NCBI RefSeq assembly: GCF_009649815.1
Contig: NZ_WJIC01000038.1
Span: 1-52,894, forward strand
Length of the DNA stretch: 52,894 nucleotides
Origin: Nocardia sp. SYP-A9097
GTDB taxonomy: Bacteria; Actinomycetota; Actinomycetes; Mycobacteriales; Mycobacteriaceae
Reading direction: 5' to 3'
Positions 25,588 to 34,417 of the stretch are shown here, piece by piece. Made by a program: the position numbers and the translations under genes. Position 1 is the stretch's first letter. Each line of letters begins with the position of its first letter. Under the pieces are notes generated by a model. It saw only the letters and a list, made by a program, of their open reading frames with translations. It did no database searches and had not been told where the DNA came from.

Positions 25588-26505
25588 TCAGGGTTCTGGT
25601 CCGTGGCCGCGTTCGGGTTCTTGGGTGGCCGGGCGAGTCTCGGGTGGTTCGTTTCCCCAGCTCCAGTTCGTTTCCGAGGGCAGGGCCGCGTCGATTGCCG
25701 CTTCGATGTGCCAATTGCTGCTCGCGGCCGCCCCCATACGGGTGTCGTGCAACAGGTCGGTGGCCCGGGCGATGAGTTGTTCCGGTGTGGGCGGGCCGAT
25801 TCCGGTGCCGACCGCAGCTTTCCCGCCATCACTATCGACAGGAATGTATGGCGGCAACGCCGCGTCGAAGTCCGCTCGGGTGTATCGACGCCAGGTAGAT
25901 TCCACGGTCAGGTCGTCCCAGCGGTTCACCACCGCCGCCGTCACATGCCGCAGGTCATCGACTTCAGCACTGTCCCACAGCTTTTCGGCATCACGAGCAG
26001 TGATTTCGGCGGCATCAGCGAGAGCGGAGATCCGCGTGTGCAGATGTGCCATGTTGCGGCGGTATGCGGCACCGGCCACCGGGTCGGCACCGAATCCGTA
26101 CCCGCCTTCGGCGAGTCGGGTTTCGCGTGCGGCGACGACGAACGCCATGCGCTGCAGGTTCCACAGGTCCACGCTCAGCATGTCCAGGTAGAACTGTTTG
26201 GCCTCGCTCGGCGCTTGTTCGGCCGCGGGCTCGGGGTCCGGTGCCGGCGAGCGACCGGCTCCGAGGTCGCGAGCGCGTTCGATCCACGGTTGCGGGACTC
26301 CGAGCGAGCGTGCGATGTGTTCGGTGGATTCGCGAACCGCGCTGAGCGCATCGAGGTGGTCGAGCCAATCCTGGTCCGCGGCACCGTCGGTGCCGTCGTA
26401 ACCGTCCGCGCCGAGGGCTTCGACGCGGACGAACTCGGCGGCGAGGTCCTGAATTCTCCGCAACAGTTCGTTTTTCCACTGTGGTACTGGGTCCGGTTGA
26501 GTCAT
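25588..26505 (-). CDS. Transfer-region protein, tail family member 3
   Basis: A 305-residue helical protein starting MTQPDPVPQWKNELLRRIQD. It shares with members 4 and 5 a core of LGVPQPWIERARDLG, then a WNLQRMAFVVAARETRLAEG helix, RNMAHLHTRISALADAAEIT, DAEKLWD and a WRRYT segment. The C-terminal module HIEAAIDAALP lies 36 residues from the end, followed by a Pro/Glu tail ending GPEP. There is no membrane segment. Unknown family, clearly paralogous to its neighbours. Confidence 0.78.
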   Translation of the reverse strand: MTQPDPVPQWKNELLRRIQDLAAEFVRVEALGADGYDGTDGAADQDWLDHLDALSAVRESTEHIARSLGVPQPWIERARDLGAGRSPAPDPEPAAEQAPSEAKQFYLDMLSVDLWNLQRMAFVVAARETRLAEGGYGFGADPVAGAAYRRNMAHLHTRISALADAAEITARDAEKLWDSAEVDDLRHVTAAVVNRWDDLTVESTWRRYTRADFDAALPPYIPVDSDGGKAAVGTGIGPPTPEQLIARATDLLHDTRMGAAASSNWHIEAAIDAALPSETNWSWGNEPPETRPATQEPERGHGPEP

Positions 26506-26561
26506 GGTCAGCAGTTCTCGCCATCGAATAGTTTCTAGGACACCAACATTCGAGTGACCTG

Positions 26562-27500
26562 TCAGGGACCTGGCCCACCGGAAGCATCAGGCCCGCGTTC
26601 GCGCCCATAGTCGGCGTCGGGGGTCAGCGAATCAGCGGACCAGCTGCTGGCTGGTTCATCGGGCAGTGCGGCATCGACGGCCGAAGCGAGCAGATCTCCC
26701 TGGCGAATACTCGACTCGGGTTGTGTCTTCGCCGCAGCGTGGGCCTGTGCCAGCATCTGGTCCGGTGACAACGGCATGTCGGGTAGTGGGATATCGGGGC
26801 CGTGCCGCCCGGCGCGGCGCAGACTGTTGAGCGACTTGCGCGCGTCTGCGGCGATGGTGTTGTCGGCGTAGCCGTGCCAGCGGGAGCGAAGATCGTTGCC
26901 GTCGTGATCGTTGAGGTATCGGTGAACGCGCCGCTCCCACTCACCCGGCGTCACCGTCCACAGCTTGGTGCGCTCGTGCGCATTCATACCGATCGCGGCG
27001 GCGGTGCGCCCGGCACGCATCCACACCGCGGTCATGTTTCTCCAGAATTGGTCGCCCGCAGCACTTTCCGGTTGTCGCAGTGCGGGATCGGCGGCCCGCT
27101 GGTGGAAATAGGCGACGTCGACCGCGGCCATGTCCTTGAGCCGCTCAATGTCCTCGGCGACGCGCTGAACGGGGCGACGACCTTCGGTTGGGGCGAGGTC
27201 GGGCAATGACTGGTCAGGACGCCAAAGGAATCCCCGCTGGCCCAGCGTCCGGACCCGATCGATCCACTCGGGCGGCACGCCCGAGGCGCGAGCCTGGATT
27301 TCGGTCAGATCCCGCTCACGGTCCAACTCGTTGATCCGCGTGATGATGTTCTGTGCTGGCGGCATATTCAGGCCGGGTTCGTACATCCGCGCCAGCAGTT
27401 GTCCGCTCTCGAGCGCCAGCTGTTGGATCTGCTGCATCAGCTCGAGGTGTTCGGCCGCGATATTGCGGGGGTTCGGTCCATCGTTTGTCGACTCGGTCAT
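26562..27500 (-). CDS. Transfer-region protein, tail family member 4
   Basis: A 312-residue protein aligned along most of its length with members 3 and 5: LMQQIQQLALESGQLLARM, ASGVPPEWIDRVRTLGQRGF, KDMAAVDVAYFHQRAADPAL, FWRNMTAVWMRAGRTAAAIG, ERTKLW and RSRWHGYADNT. The C-terminal LLASAVDAALP begins about 40 residues from the end and the tail closes SGGPGP. Its start overlaps the stop of member 5 by 4 bases, so translation is coupled. Function unknown. Confidence 0.78.
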   Translation of the reverse strand: MTESTNDGPNPRNIAAEHLELMQQIQQLALESGQLLARMYEPGLNMPPAQNIITRINELDRERDLTEIQARASGVPPEWIDRVRTLGQRGFLWRPDQSLPDLAPTEGRRPVQRVAEDIERLKDMAAVDVAYFHQRAADPALRQPESAAGDQFWRNMTAVWMRAGRTAAAIGMNAHERTKLWTVTPGEWERRVHRYLNDHDGNDLRSRWHGYADNTIAADARKSLNSLRRAGRHGPDIPLPDMPLSPDQMLAQAHAAAKTQPESSIRQGDLLASAVDAALPDEPASSWSADSLTPDADYGRERGPDASGGPGP

Positions 27501-28408
27501 GGCTCGGCTCCGGTGGACGCGTCCGGCGCGGGAGACGCGGGACCGCTTTCCACCGCGGGAGAAGTCGGCCAGTCCAGGTCGGGGTCGGTCGGCAGCGCGG
27601 CATCAACAGCGTGGTCGATGGTGTTTGTCCCCGGGTCGTCTCGTTCAGCGCTCAGTGCATGGGTGACGTGCTCGAACATGGTGTGCGGGGCCGGAATTGG
27701 TTCGATCGCGAACGCGCGGCTGGGGTCCATACCCAGCGCGGCCAGGTCCCTGTGGGCGCCGTCCGCGATCCCCGGCCAGGCGTAGATGCGCCAGCGTTCT
27801 TCCAGCCCTCGAGCGTCGTAGGTGTCGACCGACGCGGCGAGGATCTGCTGCCAGCCGTCGGGGTCGGTCGCCCACATTCCTTCGGATTCTTCCGCGGTCA
27901 GCGAGACCGCACGTGAGACCGCGCTGGCCCGCATCCACAGCGCGGCCATATTCCGCTCGTATTGGGCCAGCACCTGTGGGTCTTCGAAATAGTGTGCGTC
28001 CGAGAGAAGTTGCTGATCACGCGCCACATGGATCGCGGCCATGTGCTGCAGTTGCCAAGTGTCGTTGACGACGCCGTCGATCATCATCTCGCGGACCGGA
28101 TCCCCGGGCTGCACGGCGTCGACGGGGGCACGAAATCCTTGATGTCCCAGAAAAAGAGCGTCGTCGACATCGATCCGTGCGATACCGACCGCCAGCGCTT
28201 GAGTGACGGCCTCCTCGCGGGAGATGGCCAGCAGTTGCAGTTGGGTTCGCCACGCCAGCACCGACGCCTCTCCCCCACCTTCAGGCATCTGATACCCCTG
28301 CCCGAGGACTCGCGCCCGGTCGGCAGCCAGGTTTTGGATGCGGTCCAGCAGCCGTGCGCGCCAGGCCGGCACACTTGCCGCCGTTGTGACGGACTTCGGT
28401 TCGGTCAT
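27497..28408 (-). CDS. Transfer-region protein, tail family member 5
   Basis: A 303-residue member of the same family: LLDRIQNLAADRARVLGQGY, AVGIARIDVDDALFLGHQGF, WQLQHMAAIHVARDQQLL, YERNMAALWMRASAVSRAVS and LEERWRIYAWPGI. The C-terminal module is TIDHAVDAALP, 37 residues from the end, with a Pro/Ser/Asp-rich tail ending GAEP. No cysteines and no membrane segment. Unknown function. Confidence 0.78.
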   Translation of the reverse strand: MTEPKSVTTAASVPAWRARLLDRIQNLAADRARVLGQGYQMPEGGGEASVLAWRTQLQLLAISREEAVTQALAVGIARIDVDDALFLGHQGFRAPVDAVQPGDPVREMMIDGVVNDTWQLQHMAAIHVARDQQLLSDAHYFEDPQVLAQYERNMAALWMRASAVSRAVSLTAEESEGMWATDPDGWQQILAASVDTYDARGLEERWRIYAWPGIADGAHRDLAALGMDPSRAFAIEPIPAPHTMFEHVTHALSAERDDPGTNTIDHAVDAALPTDPDLDWPTSPAVESGPASPAPDASTGAEP

Positions 28409-28494
28409 GTCTCTTCCTCGATCGTCGAGTCATGGTGTCCTGGAATGGGTTTCACAACCTGGTCGCCGCACCCGTAGTTCTCGACTAGCCCTGG

Positions 28495-29370
28495 TCATGG
28501 TTCGATCCCGAGATCTGTTGTGGTGGCTGGTGATTGGTCCGGGCTGTCTGTGATGACGAGTTCGGTGGCTGTGTCGCTGGTGATTCCGGCGACTTCGATG
28601 GCCTCGGTGATCTGCGCGCCTGGCTCGGCAGGACCGGTGCCGGTTTCCGGTGGTGTGGTCGGTGACAGTTGTGCCCGGATCAGCTCGGTCATGTCGCTCG
28701 GGGCGGGCAGTGCCCGGGTGCCTGCGGTGATCCCGGCGTCGGTGAGCGCTTTGGCTTGCAGGGCGAGGTCGGTCGTGTCGGTGCGGGCGTGCGCGCGCCA
28801 TCGGTCGGCGAGGGTGTCGTGGTTGTGGTCGCGGACGCCCTCGGCCGCGGTGGACCAGGTGTGTGCGCCCCAGAGTTGTTCGGCCTCAGTCGCTGAGACC
28901 TCCAGCACGGCGGCCACAGCGTTGATCCGTTGAGTCAGCACCCGCAGTGTGCGATCGAACATCTGCGCGGTCCCGACCTCCGATTTCGCGCCGCGCTCCC
29001 CGTGCACTGCCGCGACCGCTGCCATGTCCTGCACACCGCGCACCTGCTGTTCCAGATTCTTCAGGAGTTGGTCCCGGTCGATGAATTGCGGTGCGCGCCA
29101 ATGCACATCGGCACGCCACCGCATGCCCAAGTCGCCTCGCTCCCGGACCTGGGCGACCCAGACTGCAGGGATTCCCGCGGCGGTGGCGGCGTTCTCCAGC
29201 TCCTGTCGCAGCACAGCTCGACCGTGCACATCCTGGTACCACGAGGCAGGCGGGGACTGCCCTGTTGTTTGCTGCGTGGCCTTGGCTCGGTCCTGCATCA
29301 CCCGTGCGGTCGCGGCGTGAACATGCACGGCCTTGAGAACTTTCGTCTGCATCCGGGTCGGCTTACTCAT
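28495..29370 (-). CDS. Transfer-region protein, tail family member 6
   Basis: A 291-residue member with a basic N-terminus (MSKPTRMQTKVLKAVHVHAA). The core AAGIPAVWVAQVRERGDLGM, VQDMAAVAAVHGERGAKS, FDRTLRVLTQRINAVAAVLE and ATEAEQLWG matches its neighbours. The C-terminal ITEAIEVAG is 35 residues from the end and the tail finishes LGIEP. The ATG at 29370 has AAGAAGG 7 bases upstream and is preferred over ATG 29412. Unknown function. Confidence 0.75.
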   Translation of the reverse strand: MSKPTRMQTKVLKAVHVHAATARVMQDRAKATQQTTGQSPPASWYQDVHGRAVLRQELENAATAAGIPAVWVAQVRERGDLGMRWRADVHWRAPQFIDRDQLLKNLEQQVRGVQDMAAVAAVHGERGAKSEVGTAQMFDRTLRVLTQRINAVAAVLEVSATEAEQLWGAHTWSTAAEGVRDHNHDTLADRWRAHARTDTTDLALQAKALTDAGITAGTRALPAPSDMTELIRAQLSPTTPPETGTGPAEPGAQITEAIEVAGITSDTATELVITDSPDQSPATTTDLGIEP

Positions 29371-29437
29371 CTCGGCCTTCTTGCCCGCGGTTGTTCTGCG
29401 CGGCAGACCCATTGCGGTGCCTGGCAAGGCTCGTCGG

Positions 29438-30418
29438 TCATGGTTCCATCCCCACGTCCGGCGGCGAAGGCGGCTCGGGGCTGGCATTGCTGGGGTCAGC
29501 GTCTTCGCCGTAGCCGTCGATGACGTCGACATCGATGACGTCGGCGGCCTCGATCGCCGCCTCGATCACGGTCCCGTCGACGACGGGCGGTTCCGGGTCG
29601 TTGGTGTCCTGCTGGGCGTGGTGGTTCACCACGATGTAGAAGTTCAGTTCCTCGGCCAACCCGTTCGTGGCGCGTGATACCGCCGGCGGTATGTCCGAGG
29701 CGCCGGCCGGTGCGCCAGAATCGGCGTCGAGGAGGTCGTGGACGCTCAGGTCGGCGTCCTCGGTGAGCCGCTCGGCGAAGGCGTCGGCATGGGATTGATG
29801 CTGATCGGACAAGTGCGCGGTGCTGTCCGCGGCCGCATAGGCTGCTGCGGCACGCATCGCCGCGCCCTGGTCGCGGTCCTGCCCGGTCAGGGTTTCGGTG
29901 AAACCGGCGGCGCGGCGGCGGATGTCGATGAGCAGTTGCTTGTATTCCACGTCCAGGTCGTGGCGCTCTTTCTCCCAGCCTGCGCGATTGAGCAGATTCT
30001 GCCGTTGCACCTGGTGCAGGTCATCCTTGTTCGCGCGTTCGGCTGTGCTGTCTGCCGCACGGCGATCCAGATCCGCGTCGCCACGCTCGAGGACACGCTT
30101 TTTGATCTGACGTTCCAGATCGTGTAGCTCCTCGGCGCGTTCGAACTGCCGGGTCTTGAAATGCTTTTCGAGCTGGTGGAGTTCACCCTCGTTCGACTGG
30201 CGGGTGTGGTAGCCCTCCACTTTCAGCTCATGCACCTCGGTGTTTTGCCGCATTCGCTGCTCGGCGTCGTCGGTGCGACGGTCGAATTCGGCCTGCGATC
30301 GCGCTTCGGCGCCGCGACGCTGCAGCAGGTTCATCGTCATCGCCGCTGTTTGCATGGCTTGCACGAATCCGGTTCGGACCGCTTGCCCACCCTCTTCGAC
30401 CGGGTCGCCACCGCTCAT
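29438..30418 (-). CDS. Coiled-coil transfer protein, tail family member 7
   Basis: A 326-residue protein dominated by a long, highly charged helical region (about residues 35-185; for example LHQLEKHFKTRQFERAEELH) that should form a coiled coil. It does not share the core of members 2-6 but has the same end: VIEAAIEAAD 39 residues from the C-terminus, then an acidic Pro-rich tail ending VGMEP. GGAGGTGAGGAC precedes the ATG, which overlaps the stop of the lipoprotein gene upstream. It may be a scaffold or tether for the secretion apparatus. Confidence 0.75.
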   Translation of the reverse strand: MSGGDPVEEGGQAVRTGFVQAMQTAAMTMNLLQRRGAEARSQAEFDRRTDDAEQRMRQNTEVHELKVEGYHTRQSNEGELHQLEKHFKTRQFERAEELHDLERQIKKRVLERGDADLDRRAADSTAERANKDDLHQVQRQNLLNRAGWEKERHDLDVEYKQLLIDIRRRAAGFTETLTGQDRDQGAAMRAAAAYAAADSTAHLSDQHQSHADAFAERLTEDADLSVHDLLDADSGAPAGASDIPPAVSRATNGLAEELNFYIVVNHHAQQDTNDPEPPVVDGTVIEAAIEAADVIDVDVIDGYGEDADPSNASPEPPSPPDVGMEP

Positions 30419-30978
30419 GTCCTCACCTCCAACGCTGAAATGCGCCACCCCGCAGGAGAATTCGGGCGAATCGCACGGATGTAAACGACCAGGGAGGTTG
30501 ACGGTGTGCCGCCTCCTGGGTGCAGGGCCACGGTGGCAACGCGGGCGAAGAGGGTGTCCGTGTCGGCTGGATGGTCGTCATCGCCGAGGCGGGCGGTCGC
30601 GGTGAGAACGATTCCGAGGCGGCGCCACTGCTGCCACCGCATGCTCGTGATCGGTGCCAGAACCGGGCCTGTGGTGTCCCAGCGCGCGGCGAAGTCGGTC
30701 GTCATCAGCGGTGTCGCCGCCCGGAAGGACGAGCGTTGGTCGGCCTGTTCGCTGGGCCGGTAGGTGAACACCGTCTCCAGCGCCGCGACCGCGACCTCCG
30801 CGGCCGAGCAGGGATCGATTCGTGCGAATGGGTCGGCGAATGATGCTGCGGGACAATCCATCCTGTTTCGTGCTTCGCCCGGGGTTGGGGCTCTACCACA
30901 GGCACCAGCACCGGTAAGTAGCACGCTGACGGTGAGCGCGGTCATGCCTCTGGTGGGCCATGTGTTTGCCGGTGTCAT
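30415..30978 (-). CDS. Putative secreted or lipid-anchored transfer protein
   Basis: A 187-residue protein with an N-terminal signal segment (ALTVSVLLTGAGACGRAP) whose last cysteine could be lipid-modified, although the lipobox is not ideal. The rest resembles the NTF2-like domain found in VirB8-type and accessory transfer proteins: an alanine-rich helix (SAAEVAVAALETVFTY), then beta strands ending WRISALEVRT. It overlaps its neighbours by 4 bases on each side, so it belongs to the transfer operon. It is probably extracytoplasmic. Confidence 0.65.
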   Translation of the reverse strand: MTPANTWPTRGMTALTVSVLLTGAGACGRAPTPGEARNRMDCPAASFADPFARIDPCSAAEVAVAALETVFTYRPSEQADQRSSFRAATPLMTTDFAARWDTTGPVLAPITSMRWQQWRRLGIVLTATARLGDDDHPADTDTLFARVATVALHPGGGTPSTSLVVYIRAIRPNSPAGWRISALEVRT

Positions 30979-31526
30979 GCCAGCCCCTGCGGGTTGTGGA
31001 TGAGTGCGCCGAGATCGCGTGTCCACCAGTGGATCCAGCGTCCGGGCGGGTGATCGACGGCGGGATTGCTGAGCGCGTCGACGACCAGGTCCAGGATTAG
31101 CCCGCTGCTGATCGCCGCAGCCTCGACCGCACCGCGATCGACCCCGGAGTTGGCCACTGTCAGCCGCAGTGTCGCGACGTCGGCGCCCCATTCCTCGCGG
31201 GCTCGTGCCGCGGTCCAGATTGCTTGCAGTGCCCCAGCTTTCGCCGCGTCATCGATAGTGTCGATGACGACATCGGCATGGAAACGCGAATGCCAGATCA
31301 CCGTTCGGTCCGGTCGGGCCACCGTGAAGGTCCGCAACGTGGCGGCGGTCCAGAGCACCAGATAGGGCCCGCGGGCAGCCAACGCCGCCATGCGTTCCTC
31401 AGGGGTCGTGAGCTTACCGGTCCAGGCGGCTCGGTTGCCGTGCGTTGTCTCAGCAGAGGGGGCGCCGAACCGGTCGGCTCCGTCGCGGCCGGGTCGGCCG
31501 GAGAGTGGTGAGTTATCTTCTGTCAC
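30975..31526 (-). CDS. Hypothetical transfer-region protein
   Basis: A 183-residue protein from a GTG that overlaps the stop of the NlpC/P60 gene. It is mixed alpha/beta with no signal or membrane segment: GPYLVLWTAATLRTFTVARP, HADVVIDTIDDAAKAGALQ and a terminal RWIHWWTRDLGALIHNPQGL. I do not recognise a family. Coupled translation with secreted neighbours suggests an accessory cytoplasmic protein. Confidence 0.6.
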   Translation of the reverse strand: MTEDNSPLSGRPGRDGADRFGAPSAETTHGNRAAWTGKLTTPEERMAALAARGPYLVLWTAATLRTFTVARPDRTVIWHSRFHADVVIDTIDDAAKAGALQAIWTAARAREEWGADVATLRLTVANSGVDRGAVEAAAISSGLILDLVVDALSNPAVDHPPGRWIHWWTRDLGALIHNPQGLA

Positions 31527-32632
31527 AGTCGTTTCCCTTCGGCAGGGTCGGCAGGGATGCTGAAGCGGCGCACATTCAGGTGCTCGCCCTCCCAGAGCGG
31601 TGCGATCGTGACGCTCTGCCCGGTCTGGGGTGCGTGCAGGATCAGGTCGTGGCCTTTGTCGTTGCGCCCGTAATAGATGGCGACATGGTGGGAGCTGCTC
31701 TGGCCCGGGGAGGTGAAGAAGATCAGGTCGCCGGGCTGACGCTGCTCGAACGGAATGACCTGCGAGGCAGGGTCGTCTTGCTGGGCTTGGGTGTAGTGCG
31801 CCAGCCGCAGCCGGCCGCCAGAGGCTTGATAGACCGCGTACAGGGTGAGCCCGGAGCAGTCGAATCCACCGTCGGTCGGCCCGTTCTGATCCCCGCCGCC
31901 CCATACATACGGGGTGCCGAGCCATTTCTCGGCTGCCGCGATGATCGCGGCACCGAACGCGCTCGTTGCTGCGGGCAGCGGCGCACCGGCTCCGTTCGAT
32001 CCGCAGCCTGCCGCGGGCTGACCGGCTTGGGTGTCGGGCATCGACGCGGGGTTGATGTTCGCGAATTCCGTATAGAGCCGCTGTGCGAGATTCAGTTGTC
32101 CCGCATACGCATTGACCCTGGATGCTTCGACCGCTTGCGCCAGATCGACCGGCGACATCCGGTCGCGTCCGGCGATCTTGTCGGCGCGGTCGTAGAACCA
32201 ATTGATCTGATAGATCGGGTTCATCAACGTCTCGACCCCGACCGATCCCCAGACGCTCACACGCAACTGGTGCGGACCGACCGAGTCGCCGTCGTGCCCG
32301 AGCCCGTCGTTGCTGTAGCGCAACGATTCCGGGACCGCCGGGTTCGCCAGATTCCGCAGGGTGGACTCGGTCGACTGCGCCGCAAGTTCGGCGATGATCA
32401 CCGAGTCCGGTTCGCCGCGTTGCCTGCCGATCGCGACACCGTTGCGGGCCAGCTGCAACTGGCCTTCGCTCAGCCCGTCGACCGACGCACCCGTCGCGCC
32501 CTGTAATCCACTGCCCGACAAGGCAGCAGCACACGACGACGTGGAATCGGCTCCGATCAGCACAATAAGCAGGACGATCAACAAGGCCGGAAGCGAAACC
32601 GCCAATGCAGCTACCGTTTTCGATGCATTCAC
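31523..32632 (-). CDS. NlpC/P60 peptidoglycan hydrolase of the transfer system
   Basis: A 369-residue protein with an N-terminal membrane anchor or signal (residues 7-27), a central helical region with a lysozyme-like look (GLGHDGDSVGPHQLRVSVWG), and a C-terminal NlpC/P60 domain. The catalytic Cys259 is in GGFDCSGLT, the His near 315 in SSHHVAIYYGR and the third polar residue in LILHAPQTG. This is the VirB1-like role, opening peptidoglycan for the secretion channel. GTG start at 32632. It lies directly downstream of the VirB4-like gene. Confidence 0.88.
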   Translation of the reverse strand: MNASKTVAALAVSLPALLIVLLIVLIGADSTSSCAAALSGSGLQGATGASVDGLSEGQLQLARNGVAIGRQRGEPDSVIIAELAAQSTESTLRNLANPAVPESLRYSNDGLGHDGDSVGPHQLRVSVWGSVGVETLMNPIYQINWFYDRADKIAGRDRMSPVDLAQAVEASRVNAYAGQLNLAQRLYTEFANINPASMPDTQAGQPAAGCGSNGAGAPLPAATSAFGAAIIAAAEKWLGTPYVWGGGDQNGPTDGGFDCSGLTLYAVYQASGGRLRLAHYTQAQQDDPASQVIPFEQRQPGDLIFFTSPGQSSSHHVAIYYGRNDKGHDLILHAPQTGQSVTIAPLWEGEHLNVRRFSIPADPAEGKRL

Positions 32633-32635
32633 CGG

Positions 32636-34417
32636 TCACCGTCCTACCTCCCGCGCCCCGGGCTCAGCAGAGGTGCGGTGTTCGCCGTCCTCGGTTGTCG
32701 ATGACCTAGTGCCATCGGCCACGCTGCCGCCGGGCTGGAGGTGGTCGAAGCGTTTGTTGGTGTTGTGGATGCCGGATTCTCGTTCGGTCGGGGTCATCGT
32801 CATCCGGAACGCGATCCCCGGCTCGGCGGCCTCACCGGTCTTGAGTAGGAAACATCCAGTGCCCGGCGGTGTTTCGCGCACGATCGCGCCGTCGAGGCCG
32901 TCGTCGGTGGGTGGGCGCGGCGCGGCCCACGAGGTGACCAAGAGTTTCTCGGTCTCGGTGATCGACACCGTGGAACGGATGCGTTCGATCTCGTCGGGGC
33001 CGACGGGCCCGATGATCTTGGCGCGGGCGCGTTCGAAGAAGCCGAGCGCTTTCATGCTCGCGAGGTCTTTGATGGTGTGGCTGCACATGATCAGCCAGCA
33101 CGCCAGCAGACGGTTGAGTCTGGTCAGCGCGTCGACGCGGTCGACCATGAACTCACCCACACCCAGCACGCGCCAGATCTCGTCCATGACGACGCCGAAC
33201 GTGCGCGGTGGCGCCACTCCCGCGTCAGCGAGTGCGTGCGCGGCGGCGACCGCACCGAATCCTTCGCTCCAGCACGTCATCAACACGGCGGCAAGGAGTT
33301 TGGTGTCCCCTTCGGGAATACGCGACACATCCACGCACACCGCCGGACTGTTCAAATCCAACGGCGTACTGGTATGCCGGTCGAAGATCTCCCCCCACGG
33401 ACCCTCGATCAATGCACGCAACGACCGCCGGAGCATCTTGGTACTGGCCCGATAGGACGGGTTATCGTCCTCCTCGGCGAACTGCCGCAGCCGATCCGCT
33501 CCGTCGGAGATGACAGCCAGCAGATCCGACAGCAGCGGGGGGCTGTCGGCGGTGAATCTGCTTGCAGGGCTGTAGAGCTCGCGCAATCCGGCGGCGATGA
33601 GGGTTTCCTCGTAGTCCGCGATGCGGGAGCCGCGAACGAGTTCGATGAGCCCGGCGACGATGGTGATCTGTCCCGCTTCCACCCGGGCGGCGACGCGGCG
33701 GCGTAGGTCGGTGTCGGGGAGTTGACCGATGACCGAGCCGAGTGCCCCGACCGCGAGGGGGTTGATGCTGCCGTACCCGTAGCCCAACTCGATGACCTGA
33801 CCACCCAGCTTCTCGACGAGATCGCGATAGTCCGGCTTGGTGTCACCCATGCACAGCACCGTCTCCCCCGTCGCGACTGACCCGGTGACGAGTCGGCGGA
33901 TGAGTGAGCTTTTGCCGAATCCGTTGAGCGCCAGGATGAAAGCGATCGGGGCGGTGATATAGCCGCGCAGGAACCAGCTCATCGGGTCGAAATGCACGGG
34001 GGCGCCAGTGATGTAGTGAGTACCGACAGGAGTGCCGACCGTGGGCGCGGCCGCACCGACGGAAAACGGCCACAAACCGGCGACCTGCACAGTGGTGGAT
34101 CGCCATTCCGGCGTCGCCGGGACGACGCTCGCGCGCCCGCCACCGGGACCCGCGTAGCCACGGTCGGTGAGAGTTGCCAGTGGCCGGTGATAGTCGTTGT
34201 GTCGCTCGCCGTCGACGCGGCGTGCGGCGTTCGCACGCCGATGATCGTCGGCCGAGAGCGCCCACCGCGCCCGGATGCCGCGCAGTCCACGTCGCCCTGC
34301 GTCAGCTTCGGTGCGCGTACGAGCCTCAGGGGTAAGGATGGAAATCCCACCCACCGTCATCGACTTCGCCTCGCGCACAGTGGGAGTCGCGGCGCTGACG
34401 CGGTTGCGGCGGGTCAT
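32636..34417 (-). CDS. VirB4-like conjugation ATPase
   Basis: A 593-residue ATPase with Walker A at 164-171 (ALNGFGKSSLIRR), the following VLCMGDTKPDYRDL segment typical of VirB4/TraE, and Walker B FGVVMDEIWRVLG. The motif LLACWLIMCSHTIKDL near residue 430 matches the conserved region after Walker B. It powers assembly of the secretion channel and substrate passage at the membrane. It overlaps the SCO6880 gene by 4 bases. It is shorter than classical VirB4 (about 800 residues) because the N-terminal domain is reduced or supplied by its neighbour. Confidence 0.88.
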   Translation of the reverse strand: MTRRNRVSAATPTVREAKSMTVGGISILTPEARTRTEADAGRRGLRGIRARWALSADDHRRANAARRVDGERHNDYHRPLATLTDRGYAGPGGGRASVVPATPEWRSTTVQVAGLWPFSVGAAAPTVGTPVGTHYITGAPVHFDPMSWFLRGYITAPIAFILALNGFGKSSLIRRLVTGSVATGETVLCMGDTKPDYRDLVEKLGGQVIELGYGYGSINPLAVGALGSVIGQLPDTDLRRRVAARVEAGQITIVAGLIELVRGSRIADYEETLIAAGLRELYSPASRFTADSPPLLSDLLAVISDGADRLRQFAEEDDNPSYRASTKMLRRSLRALIEGPWGEIFDRHTSTPLDLNSPAVCVDVSRIPEGDTKLLAAVLMTCWSEGFGAVAAAHALADAGVAPPRTFGVVMDEIWRVLGVGEFMVDRVDALTRLNRLLACWLIMCSHTIKDLASMKALGFFERARAKIIGPVGPDEIERIRSTVSITETEKLLVTSWAAPRPPTDDGLDGAIVRETPPGTGCFLLKTGEAAEPGIAFRMTMTPTERESGIHNTNKRFDHLQPGGSVADGTRSSTTEDGEHRTSAEPGAREVGR

